Shown here: one piece after another, positions 1 to 9,337 of the stretch
Layout of the letters: each line of letters begins with the position of its first letter
How positions within the stretch are numbered: the first letter of the stretch is position 1
Assembly: GCA_036245805.1 (NCBI GenBank)
Contig: BTRK01000001.1
Coordinates: forward strand, 16,995,087-17,059,086
DNA from: Pristionchus mayeri
Taxonomy: Eukaryota > Nematoda > Chromadorea > Rhabditida > Neodiplogasteridae
DNA: 64,000 nt
Direction: 5' to 3'
The notes under the pieces: generated by a model
Told to the model about the DNA's origin: nothing
The model's input: the letters and a program-made list of their open reading frames with translations, nothing else
Database searches by the model: none
Position numbers and translations under genes: made by a program

Positions 1-74
1 TATAACTGAGACGTTGTACGTCAACGTGCGTTGAAACATGAGCATATCAGATGGCTAAATCAAAATATTTCTAG

Positions 75-448
75 ATGAGAAGGACCCTGAGCAAGCAGCG
101 CTTAAACGGCCATTCAAATGTGAACAGTGTGGTATGGCATTCCGAAGCTCGACTAATCTAAAGAATCACATGAATATTCATACAGGTAGAAATCTGTTGA
201 GTCCATCGCTTTATTCCATTTTTCCAGGGAATTACCGATTCAAATGCGAGTTGTGCCCCAGAGGCTTCAATAGCAAAGGGAGCTTAGCGTTGCACATGGA
301 ACGTCATGCGAGAGGACCTGTTAAGAAAGGAACGGATAAGAAGAAGAGATCTTATCTTCGTTCGTTGAAGGAAGAGCAAGAAGACAGTGAAGAGTGGTCA
401 GATGAATCGGATGATGAAGGAGATTCGGAGGATGATGATGAAGAATAG
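75..448 (+). CDS. C2H2 zinc-finger protein, 3' end (partial)
   Basis: This is the last part of a zinc-finger gene that begins outside the window. Two exons are visible, 75-185 and 228-448, joined by a 42-base intron (acceptor TTTCCAG). The first encodes a C2H2 finger (FKCEQCGMAF, then LKNHMNIHTG). The second encodes another finger (FKCELCPRGF, then LALHMERH) and ends in a Lys/Arg stretch and a very acidic Ser/Glu/Asp tail before the TAG at 446-448. Tandem fingers with an HTG-type linker are typical of nuclear DNA-binding proteins, and the acidic tail could be an activation or interaction region (inference). The exon at 75 follows the acceptor TTTCTAG. Only the C-terminal roughly 110 residues are visible, so the family member cannot be named. 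Confidence 0.85.
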
Positions 449-540
449 AACCTCGATGACGGCAATCATAACTAATTTTAACATCGGCGGTGCATAAAAC
501 TTGAGAGTTTACAGTTCATTAAACAATATTTCTCCTTACG

Positions 541-546
541 AATAAA
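541..546 (+). terminator. Polyadenylation signal of the zinc-finger gene
   Basis: AATAAA lies about 95 bases after the stop codon in an A/T-rich 3' flank, a normal position for a nematode 3' UTR. Nothing else is recognisable between 449 and 603. Confidence 0.5.
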
Positions 547-603
547 TTTATCCGCAAATTGTTATTGCTAATAAAATAGAGAGAAAAGGCGTATTTTACT
601 ACA

Positions 604-1700
604 TACTGGGTGCGGAGAAAGTATGGCAACAAATATTTAACCATGTATTTTCTTTCAAAACTATCAAACACTTTTGAAACGGTACACATCATTTATTTAT
701 TTATCAGAGATATTAGGAACATAACAACGAGAGGTTATTCGATTTGACCTCCGTTAGCCTTGATGACAGCCTTGAGACGGGAACTGACTCGACGACGGCC
801 CGAAGGTACTTCTTATCGATCTTGTCCCATGCCTTCTGAAGGGAACTCTTGAGACTCTCCAGATTCTAGTGGCGGGTGGAGCAAGCATCATTCTCCAGAA
901 CCGACCACAAACTAAAGTCGAGGGGTTCAGATCGGGACTGTTGGAGGGCCACTCATTCGATGGGATGAAATCGGGAAAATGGCTCGCACACCAATTCTGA
1001 GTGAGTTTTGCTGAATGGGCCGGCGCAGAATCTTGTTGGAACGTCCAATTGTGCCCTAAGTGGGATCGTGACCAGGGAAGAAGAGTCTTCTCCAGGATCT
1101 ACTTGATGTAATAGTGCTTGTTCACTTTGGCACCGGGCTTGACGAAAACAAGGGGAGTCTTCTCGGTGGAACACACTCCTGCCCAAACCATCACTGACTG
1201 CGGGTGGGAAACTCGAGAGACGGATCTGCCCCTAGCATTGGCTTGCTCGGCAGACTGGGCGATCACTCTCGTATTCTGACTATTGAAGACCTGTTCCACA
1301 GTGAAGATCTTCTCATCCGAGTAGACAGTCGTAAGATGCTCGGCCCTCGCCAGGAACTTCTTGCATCTCTTCAGTCTCTTTTCCTTGTGAATGGCAGTCA
1401 GACCATGGCCCTTTCGCATCTTGTAAGGGTGAGACATGAGTCCAGAATGGACGATCTTGTGGACCGAATGCTCGTCAATCCCGAGGTCATGGGCCATCTT
1501 CCCCATAGATCTCTTGGGATTGCGTGCAACTCGCTTCTGAACAATTGTCTTATTCTTGCGAGTTACAGCGGAGGAAGGTCTGCCCATTCTAGGACGATCC
1601 TTAGTCGTGCCCAGCTCCATGAAACGGCGGATGGTCTTGAAAACGGTAGGACGGCAAATACGGATTTGTATTTTGAAATTCGGATTGAAATTTGTATTTT
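604..1700 (-). mobile_element. Truncated Tc1/mariner element (maT-like, DD37D)
   Basis: A mariner-superfamily DNA transposon on the minus strand. The outer end near 604 (TACTGGGTGCGGAGAAAG) may be its terminal inverted repeat. The other end is lost: at about 1690 the transposase N-terminus runs directly into sequence belonging to the foldback arm described at 4861-7110. No matching second terminal repeat is visible, so this copy should be unable to move by itself. Confidence 0.7.
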
Positions 1701-1704
1701 TCAA
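735..1704 (-). pseudogene. Broken maT-like transposase
   Basis: Reads as a Tc1/mariner transposase: an HTH remnant (FKTIRRFMELG, then RPRMGRPS), then YSDEKIF with the first catalytic Asp, VMVWAGV, WTFQQDSAPAH with the second Asp, and NSPDLNP followed by LDFSLW with the third Asp. Counting residues from the second Asp to the Asp of LDFSLW gives 37, the DD37D spacing of the maT group. The gene is dead. An in-frame TAG follows KHYYIK near 1102, a one-base loss shifts the frame within the NPLD segment, another stop follows, and the N-terminal DNA-binding domain is missing about 30 residues. The last residues (ANGGQIE) precede a TAA at 735-737. The leading MKNTNFNPNFK residues are flanking foldback sequence, not transposase. 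Confidence 0.8.
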
Positions 1705-2399
1705 ATTACCGTAACTTTTTCAACAGATGAGCTAGATTTTCACTTCCAACAGTAAAAATGCTTATCTCGTCGAGATCTTTCAGAATTGCTATATATTTAT
1801 GAAGTTTGGATGAGCCGTTCAAAAAATACAAAAACCGACCACCCAGGTTCAACGCGACACATGAAATGAGGGGTAAGAGATACGGCTTCGTAAGGTCGAT
1901 TTTCGAACTCTGCGTGAAAAGTTACTCCTAGGGGCATCTTAAAATCAGAACTTTATTTTTCGCTGTACGGCCTCTGGTCAGTTCTCTCAGATAGTCACTC
2001 ATATTACCAGTTGCTGCTTAGAATTCTCAGTTTCTTTTCAACCGATATTTTCCTGCAATAATATTATATTTTTACAATATATGAAACTGTAAACGGTGGG
2101 TAGAGATAAGTAGGCGCCAAGAACGAAGATTTAATAAGAAGAAAGAAGATTGTTGAAGTGATTTGAAGAATCACTCATTTCCCTATCCCCTTTCCCCACT
2201 TCCACTAATCCCCTCATCTTCTCACCCCTCTCGCAGGCAAATTGAAGATAATCCAATTAGATTTCCCCTATAAATACCCCATCCCCCTCCCCCAGATCAG
2301 TCCCTCTGATGGATAAACTGTGAAGTGAAACTCTTTTCGAGCGTATCACAGTGAATCTTATATCTGATACTCACTTGCCGGGGAAACCTAGCTTGTACA
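1252..2399 (+). repeat. 1.15-kb direct repeat, copy 1
   Basis: Nearly identical to 6395-7538. It consists of a mariner fragment (1252-1690), a foldback arm segment (1690-1963) and an LTR-like segment (1964-2399). Differences seen by eye are a substitution near 1590, a 5-base ACGGC indel near 1880 and a single-base indel near 2033, so the copies are recent relatives. Confidence 0.85.
1964..2399 (+). repeat. Putative 5' LTR
   Basis: 436 bases, ends TGTAC/GTACA. It contains a pyrimidine-rich tract, a CCCCTATAAATACCCC box near 2267-2282 that could be a TATA promoter, and a run-out ending at CTTGTACA. The matching copy is 7102-7538. Confidence 0.65.
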
Positions 2400-3024
2400 T
2401 GGGGGCCGAACCGTGTCGTGCTCAGTAACCAAGTCTACCGTACCCCGAGTGGTCGGGATTGGTTCTGTGGACTGTAGTGTGTGAGCATCCTAACGCTGGG
2501 CTCATCCACTGATTGCGATACTGTAGTGAGTGCGAGATCCTAACACTGGCTCGACCGCTGACAGTACTGAAGCGAGGTGTGATCAGAGTACTGTAGATCA
2601 AGGAACGATCGATTGAGTACTGATCATTGAGTATTTGATAAGGTGTACTGTAGATCAAGGAGTGATCGATTGAGTACGAGTTGAGCAGTGGCCGTAGGTG
2701 CAGAGCCGTGATACTGTAGTGAGTACGAGATCGTAAGGCTGGTTCGACCACGAACAGTACTGTAACGAGTAGTGATTGCTGAAAGAAGATTTTTGTAGCT
2801 AAAAAGGGTAGTGAGGCCCAGGAGTGAACGAGTTGGTGCTGCGGGTACCAGTGATACCGTAGTCGTAGTAGCCAGTACCGCTTGTGGGCTGAGCCTGATT
2901 ACGGTAGGTGATAAACGTACTGTAGATTCTAGAGTGAGCGAGGTATTACTGCAGATTTAAGTGTGATCGAGGAGGTGGTGTTGGCCAAGAGTGGTCGAGG
3001 AGAGTACTGTAGACGTAAGAGGAA
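2400..3024 (+). promoter_or_regulatory. Retroelement leader with primer-binding site and TACTGTAG repeats
   Basis: Starts with TGGGGGCCGAACC, a plausible tRNA primer-binding site directly abutting the LTR. The remaining 600 bases contain about ten copies of ACTGTAG or close variants (for example near 2468, 2520, 2587, 2645, 2710, 2756, 2918 and 3006), many embedded in a loose longer unit of the form GTACTGTAGATCAAGGANNGATCGA. No open reading frame is convincing here. The repeats look regulatory or structural rather than coding. Confidence 0.55.
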
Positions 3025-4808
3025 ATGTCATCGATAAGTGAGTTTTCTCTTGAGACATGCGTGTCCTCAATGAAAGTGAATAACGATGCACCGAAACAAT
3101 TGGAAAGGAGGCTAACTACATTCAAAAGGAACATTCATAAATGGGCTGAGGATCAGGAGATCTCAGAGAAGGAAAAAATTGACCTGAATGATATCGTAGA
3201 CCAGCACTCAGACACGATGAGAAGTGAAATGAGGGAGATGAAAAGTTGTTTACGAGCGATGGAGATGAGACTGATGCAAAATGAGAATGCAAATGCGCAC
3301 CAGAGTGCAAAGTGGAACAAAAATATTATGGAAAGTGAGATCATAGATCAATGGAAACGTGACAGCACATGCTGAGCGTTCTACGTGTGAGATCAGTCGA
3401 TGAGATAGTAGATGCGTATAATGATCTTAGGAAAGAATTGAAGACATCGAATTTGCTTATAGATGACCTGAAAGAACACTGGCAGATTGAAGATGAATCT
3501 GATTTCTTTAACTTTATGCCAATGAGTTCCACCGAGATCGTCTTATTGAAAAAGCGAGTGGAGGCGGCAGAGAAAGCGTTGAAAGAGGCACAGATTGCGC
3601 ATGATATTAAGATAAGAAGAATGAAGAGAAAAATGTCCAATGAGTTGGAAGAAGCACTTGAAAAGAGTATGGAGGAGAGATCGAGAATCTCTAATAGAGC
3701 GATATGCAGAGGGTTATCCAATGAAAGCGTTAATAATGAAAGACACATTCATAATACGTTGATGAATGATGATGGCAAATGTAATGAAATAGAAGAAATA
3801 AAAAGGAAAAAAGAGGATAGGAGAGAATTGATTAAGAAATTTCCTCCATTGGAAAAGTATGACGGATCTAAGGAAGGATGGTCAACCTTCTATTGTGGAT
3901 TCAATATACGGTATGATGGAAGAGATGAGGAAGTGGTGAAAATCATCCTGAAGGAATGCTTGATAGATAGGGCGAAGATAGAGTATCAATCTCTCCCAAG
4001 TGAGATTGAGGTGAAGGGATGGAAAGAGTGTCTCAATTGGTTGAAGGAGAGAATATTCGGAGGAACCATGTACACTAACATTGATTATGAAAGAAAACTC
4101 AGAACGCAGTGCGTAGGATCTAGAAGAGTATCCATTGTTTGTGAGGAGTTCACAAACTGGATCAAAAAATTGTATGAGGGAGATGACGATACAATGAGAG
4201 ATATTCGAGAAGAAATGAAAAAGAGACAGTTGATAATGTTATACGAAAGAACGAGTGACTATTCTCGGCTATTAGAAATGATCGATGGAAAGGCGTCATT
4301 TGAGGACATGAGGCAGTATTTGGAGAGAAAAGAATATTCGAAGAGAATAGAGAATGACGAATATGATCAGAGACTGGTGGATGAACACCGATACATGAAA
4401 AGTGATAGAGCGTTGAGTCACAGTGCAGAGCAAGCAGCTCGAAATAATGATGTGAAGTGCTACAAGTGTCACGAGTGGGGACACAAGTGGTTTCAATGTG
4501 CGAATCAGAGCAATTCTGATGAGCGAATCCAGAAATTTGGTACTCGGTACCACAGATCGTTCCAGACGGGAACGAATAATGTGAGAAATGATCAGCAGAT
4601 GCTGAATAAGAGTGACCATTGGGAGACGAAAGATCGTCCTTCCCCGAAGAAAGATCCTGAGAAAAGTCGTCAAGTGTTGAACGTAAGGGTGCATCCATCT
4701 ATGTACTCAGGTGAAATGGAGTTATGTGGATTGGATATTGAATGTCCACGATTGATAAAGAGTCGCGAGGGCTCGACTTCCCAGTGTGCATACTTACACA
4801 GGATCTGA
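3025..4808 (+). CDS. Retroelement Gag polyprotein (two overlapping frames)
   Basis: The first frame (3025-3375, 116 residues) starts MSSISEFSLE and is highly charged and helical. The second (3369-4808, 479 residues) overlaps it by a few bases in another frame and continues the same character, so an ancestral single Gag may have frameshifted here. Around residues 158-170 lies PPLEKYDGSKEGW, the kind of segment seen at the start of retrotransposon capsid regions. A CCHC zinc knuckle, CYKCHEWGHKWFQC (C-x2-C-x4-H-x4-C), follows near residues 363-376. The last 50 residues (VRVHPSMYSGEMELCGLDIE) could be the beginning of a protease-like part, but it stops at 4808. Gag would package the element RNA. 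No pol follows. Confidence 0.7.
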
Positions 4809-4860
4809 AGCCAGAACCAGGTATATGAGTGCCTATCTGAGAGAACCGAGCAATAACACC

Positions 4861-7110
4861 TATAGGCCGTACAGCGAAAAATAAAGTTCTGATTTTAACA
4901 TGCCCCTAGGAGTAACTTTTCACGCAGAGTTCGAAAATCGACCTTACGAAGCCGTATCTCTTACCCCTCATTTCGTGTGTCGCGCTGAACCTGGGTGGTC
5001 GGTTTTTGTATTTTTTGAACGGCTCATCCAAACTTCATAAATGTATAGTAATTCCGAAAGATCTCGACGAGATAAGCATTTTTACTGTTGGAAGTGAAAA
5101 GCTAGCTCATCTGTGGAAAAAGTTACGGTAATTTGAAAAATACAAATTTCTGCCCTGAAAAAGTGTTTCAACGTGTGTCATTTTAATCACAATTATTAGA
5201 TTCCTCGTGAAAAGTTACCCTAGGAACCAACTTTTGGTGAAAAAATTCGTGCTTCAAAGGGGTCTCCTGAATCACAGAAGAGGAAAGGTAGTGATTTTTT
5301 TGCAAATATGTCTATTTTTAAGACGATCCACTGTGAACTCAGATTAAATCTAGTCAGTTTATAGCTACACTTTGAATAGGGGAAACATAAAACGTTAAAA
5401 AACGGGCATTATCTCAATTCGAAAAAATCGATTTTTATCATATTTAGGCACATGCTACTTTTCCTTTACGATCCGAATTCCAATTGTTTTGGGCAAATCT
5501 AGTAGACTGGACCAACATATGTCAGAAAAGTTTGAGCTTAGGGTCCTCATTCATCTGGAAGGTAGGTATATTTTTGCTTGAAAATGCAATATCGCGCTCG
5601 TAAAAAAATATGTTTCACATGATAATATCGAAGTTACGAGGGCTATCGGATAATTTTGTACATTATTCAACTTCTTCAACTTAGGCCAAGTATTATGCAC
5701 TTGCAAAATGGAGCATATATTCAATCTAATAAAAATGACTTTTTGGACACCTGAAAAATAATTTTTTTTCAAAAACTGCTAATTTACCGCTGTAATGCAT
5801 AACGCTTGAGGAATTTAGTTGGGGGAAGTTGTATACAAGTAAAATCTAATCGATTCTCGCAAAATGACGATAAAAATTTGTTTTCGTTCTTTTCTGACCC
5901 TCACAATTTTGCATTTTCAAGCAAAAATATACCTACCTTCCGGATGAATGAGGACCCTACGCTCAGCCTTAACTGGCATATGTTGGTCCATTCTATTAGA
6001 TTTGCCTAAAATAATTGGAATTCGGATCGTAAAGGAAAAGTAGCATGTGCCTAAATATGAGAAAAATCGAGATGATAAAAATCGATTTTTTCGAATTGAG
6101 ATAATGCCCGTTTTTTGTACGTTTTATGTTTTTTTTGTACGAGACCCCTTTGAAGCACGAATTTTTTCACCAAAAGTTGGTTCCTAGGGTATCTTATCAC
6201 GGGGAATCTAATAATGGTGATTAAAATGACACACGTTGAAACACTTTTTCAGGGCAGAAATTTGTATTTTTCAAATTACCGTAACTTTTTCAACAGATGA
6301 GCTAGATTTTCACTTCCAACAGTAAAAATGCTTATCTCGTCGAGATCTTTCGGAATTACTATACATTTATGAAGTTTGGATGAGCCGTTCAAAAAGACTG
6401 GGCGATCACTCTCGTATTCTGACTATTGAAGACCTGTTCCACAGTGAAGATCTTCTCATCCGAGTAGACAGTCGTAAGATGCTCGGCCCTCGCCAGGAAC
6501 TTCTTGCATCTCTTCAGTCTCTTTTCCTTGTGAATGGCAGTCAGACCATGGCCCTTTCGCATCTTGTAAGGGTGAGACATGAGTCCAGAATGGACGATCT
6601 TGTGGACCGAATGCTCGTCAATCCCGAGGTCATGGGCCATCTTCCCCATAGATCTCTTGGGATTGCGTGCAACTCGCTTCTGAACAATTGTCTTATTCTT
6701 GCGAGTTACAGCGGAGGAAGGTCTGCCCATTCTAGGACGGTCCTTAGTCGTGCCCAGCTCCATGAAACGGCGGATGGTCTTGAAAACGGTAGGACGGCAA
6801 ATACGGATTTGTATTTTGAAATTCGGATTGAAATTTGTATTTTTCAAATTACCGTAACTTTTTCAACAGATGAGCTAGATTTTCACTTCCAACAGTAAAA
6901 ATGCTTATCTCGTCGAGATCTTTCAGAATTGCTATATATTTATGAAGTTTGGATGAGCCGTTCAAAAAATACAAAAACCGACCACCCAGGTTCAACGCGA
7001 CACATGAAATGAGGGGTAAGAGATTTCGTAAGGTCGATTTTCGAACTCTGCGTGAAAAGTTACTCCTAGGGGCATCTTAAAATCAGAACTTTATTTTTCG
7101 CTGTACGGCC
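4861..7110. mobile_element. 2.2-kb foldback element inside the LTR element
   Basis: Left arm 4861-5590 and right arm 5908-7110 are inverted copies of one another. The outer ends read GGCCGTACAGCGAAAAATAA and its complement, and the inner ends TATATTTTTGCTTGAAAATG. The centre, 5590-5908, is unpaired and A/T-rich. The right arm is interrupted at 6396 by a mariner fragment plus a repeat of the arm segment 6254-6395. The first nine arm bases are the reverse complement of the LTR start (TGTACGGCC), so the foldback and LTR ends overlap. No protein is encoded. Transcripts would fold into a long hairpin. Confidence 0.75.
6396..6847 (-). pseudogene. Mariner transposase fragment embedded in the foldback arm
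   Basis: A 450-base internal piece of the maT-like transposase, nearly identical to 1252-1704. It retains the HTH remnant and YSDEKIF but stops after NTRVIAQS, where the foldback arm begins. The second and third catalytic Asp are absent. It is a passenger of the duplicated 1.1-kb block rather than an independent insertion. Confidence 0.8.
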
Positions 7111-7538
7111 TCTGGTCAGTTCTCTCAGATAGTCACTCATATTACCAGTTGCTGCTTAGAATTCTCAGTTGTCTTTTCAACCGATATTTTCCTGCAATAA
7201 TATTATATTTTTACAATATATGAAACTGTAAACGGTGGGTAGAGATAAGTAGGCGCCAAGAACGAAGATTTAATAAGAAGAAAGAAGATTGTTGAAGTGA
7301 TTTGAAGAATCACTCATTTCCCTATCCCCTTTCCCCACTTCCACTAATCCCCTCATCTTCTCACCCCTCTCGCAGGCAAATTGAAGATAATCCAATTAGA
7401 TTTCCCCTATAAATACCCCATCCCCCTCCCCCAGATCAGTCCCTCTGATGGATAAACTGTGAAGTGAAACTCTTTTCGAGCGTATCACAGTGAATCTTAT
7501 ATCTGATACTCACTTGCCGGGGAAACCTAGCTTGTACA
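7102..7538 (+). repeat. Putative 3' LTR
   Basis: 437 bases, differing from the 5' copy by a single-base insertion near 7170. Same TGTAC...GTACA ends. The flank to the right (AAACATTATT) does not repeat any sequence left of 1964, so no target duplication is seen. Confidence 0.65.
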
Positions 7539-7839
7539 AAACATTATTATGAAATACCACTGAACCCCCCCCCCCCCCCTCCCACGGCGTTATAAAGGGT
7601 GGTAGCAAGAGAAAGAGAGGACAGAGAAAGAGAGAGAACAGCAAGAGATACGGTATTTTAATTTCAGCGCCTGGCAATTTGCCAACCCTGCATACGCGGT
7701 GCAAACGGGGATGTTTCCCCAGCAATAACTTTTCAAACGTTTTTGGCGGTGAAACGCCGTGCCCCCCCCTGAAAATGTAAAATTAATAGGGGCGAGAGGA
7801 ACAAAAGACGACAACAAAAGGTTGCGTGGTAAGGCATAT
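7539..7839. other. Non-coding spacer with poly-C tract
   Basis: No gene recognised. Contains a run of about 14 cytosines at 7567 and a purine-rich stretch. Confidence 0.5.
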
Positions 7840-8745
7840 GACGCCGTACTCCTAAGAATCGAACAAACGTTGGAACACCAATTTTTCAATAATATGGTAT
7901 CCGGGGTACTTTTTCATGCTGATGACGATGGTCAACTTCATTTTGCATAATTGACCTCTAATGAAGCACTATTTCACCCGTCGAAATAGCGAAATTTCCG
8001 GTTTATTTGATTTATTAGGGGTAAAACTTGCTACAAAAATTTGGAAATTTGTTTCCCGAGGTGGTTTTCCATTCTCTACACGATGGAATGGTGAACAACC
8101 CCGTTTGCAAGTTCCTTCATTGGTGTTCGGATTTTATTTATGGCTAAAACTCAAAACTAGAAGAAAAAACTTGAACAGCGGCGGGGATCGAACCCGCGAC
8201 TCGGTGGGTGACAGCCCAACGCACTACCAATTGAGCCATCAGTGATACGAGAGTGGGTGAACAAGTGTGCTCTCTTGTTCGCTGATTAGATAGTGAGAGA
8301 TGAGTAGTTTTGGAAATCGGAAAACTAAAATGGGCATAAGTAAAAATCCCATACTTCAAATTGCACAAAAATCGGATTACGGCCTAGGCAATAGATACTT
8401 TACATGCACACACAATGCCGGCTTCTAGTTTTGAGTTTTAGCCATAAATAAAATCCGAACACCAATGAAGGAACTTGCAAACGGGGTTGTTCACCATTCC
8501 ATCGTGTAGAGAATGAAAAACCACCTCGGGAAACAAATTTCCAAATTTTTGTAGCAAGTTTTACCCCTGATAAATCAAATAAACCGGAAATTTCGCTATT
8601 TCGACGGGTGAAATTGTGCTTCATTAGAGGTCAATTATGCAAAATGAAGTTGACCATCGTCATCAGCATGAAAAAGTACCCCGGATACCATATTATTGAA
8701 AAATTGGTGTTCCAACGTTTGTTCGATTCTTAGGAGTACGGCGTC
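7840..8745. mobile_element. 0.9-kb foldback element with unique core
   Basis: Left arm 7840-8163 and right arm 8422-8745 are about 320-base inverted copies with a few mismatches and no coding content. They start GACGCCGTACTCCTAAGAAT. The 258-base core differs and contains the tRNA-like sequence annotated separately. The left arm begins inside sequence that is not mirrored, so target duplications could not be set. Confidence 0.8.
8162..8245 (-). repeat. tRNA-like (pseudo-tRNA) sequence in foldback core
   Basis: On the minus strand there is an A-box-like TGGCTCAATTGG, a short anticodon-type hairpin TGGG-CTGTCA-CCCA, a perfect T arm (GCGGG, TTCGATC, CCCGC) with B box GGTTCGATCC, and a downstream T6 run that would terminate RNA polymerase III. 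The acceptor ends do not pair and the anticodon loop is a base short, so it should not be a working tRNA. It looks like a tRNA-derived promoter captured by the foldback. Confidence 0.6.
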
Positions 8746-9337
8746 TTATTTTTTCCTTTTAAAACCTCAGCTAAAACGCGACAAACCGTTTTCGATAGAG
8801 GATGCGTCATCGAGGGCAGAATATCCGTCGGCGGGCACCGTAAAGAACAGCTTTGTAGGGTTAAGTGTAGATAATGTTGTTCCCATTGCAGACGGATACG
8901 ATCGAGCAAGCAGAGAAATTCGAGTGAATAAGAGGATATTGTTAGAATAGTGATTGAAAAAGATTGGCAAAGGAGCCAAAAGAAGCTCAGTGTTTGAATG
9001 TAAGAAATAGTGGAGGGTGTCAAAACTCAGTCGTTCCACCCGTTGGTGCTAAAACACAATATTTGGATAACAATCACCAGACGCGAAGACTGGTAAATTT
9101 ATCAATTCAACCATTATATGTCTTACAAATCTAATGATCCTTGTGAGCATTTCTCGAACAAATCAGAAGAAAATGTCAAGTACACTTTAAAATAATGCCT
9201 TTACAGTAAATTACACGCTTGTAATGTGTATCCCATCTTCGTTTATTCATCTCAAAGAGTCGAGAAAAATAATGAAAGTGATGACTCCACTTTATTTACA
9301 TTTCCGTTTTCGAACAAAGTGAACGATTTCCCTGTTC
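8746..9337. other. Stretch without a recognisable gene
   Basis: A reading frame ending at 8950 (IEDASSRAEYPSAG, ending NKRILLE) could be a last exon of something, but no acceptor, partner exon or family was recognised. The rest is A/T-rich. Confidence 0.35.

Larger units (their letters stand above)
1964..7538 (+). mobile_element. Gag-only LTR-type retroelement
   Basis: Two direct repeats of 436 and 437 bases (1964-2399 and 7102-7538) begin TGTACGG and end TTGTACA, giving the TG...CA ends and short inverted termini (TGTAC/GTACA) expected of LTRs. The base after the first one starts TGGGGGCC, a plausible primer-binding site. Inside are a leader, gag-type reading frames with a CCHC knuckle, and then, instead of pol, a 2.2-kb foldback. 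No reverse transcriptase, RNase H or integrase is seen. No target-site duplication is evident and no polypurine tract precedes the second repeat. It is therefore either a non-autonomous element or a rearranged remnant. The repeated sequence extends beyond the LTR-like part. Confidence 0.65.
6395..7538 (+). repeat. 1.14-kb direct repeat, copy 2
   Basis: Second copy of 1252-2399: mariner fragment, foldback arm, LTR-like segment. Its left border (TTCAAAAA then GACTGGGCG) differs from that of copy 1, where mariner sequence continues. Its right border ends CTTGTACA and then diverges. Confidence 0.85.

Noticed and set aside
1204..1755. Plus-strand 183-codon ORF opposite the mariner transposase
   Set aside because: The minus strand carries the recognisable transposase motifs. 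The plus-strand frame is its complement and also appears in the second fragment.
2400..3024. CRISPR-like array from regularly repeated ACTGTAG words
   Set aside because: The repeats are 7-9 bases with irregular spacing in a eukaryotic retroelement leader. No CRISPR architecture.
4162..4698. Antisense reading frames opposite gag
   Set aside because: They mirror the purine-rich codon bias of gag and show no domain or start context.
8696..8950. 84-codon ORF across the foldback end
   Set aside because: Its first third is foldback arm, and the remainder lacks splice context or a family match.
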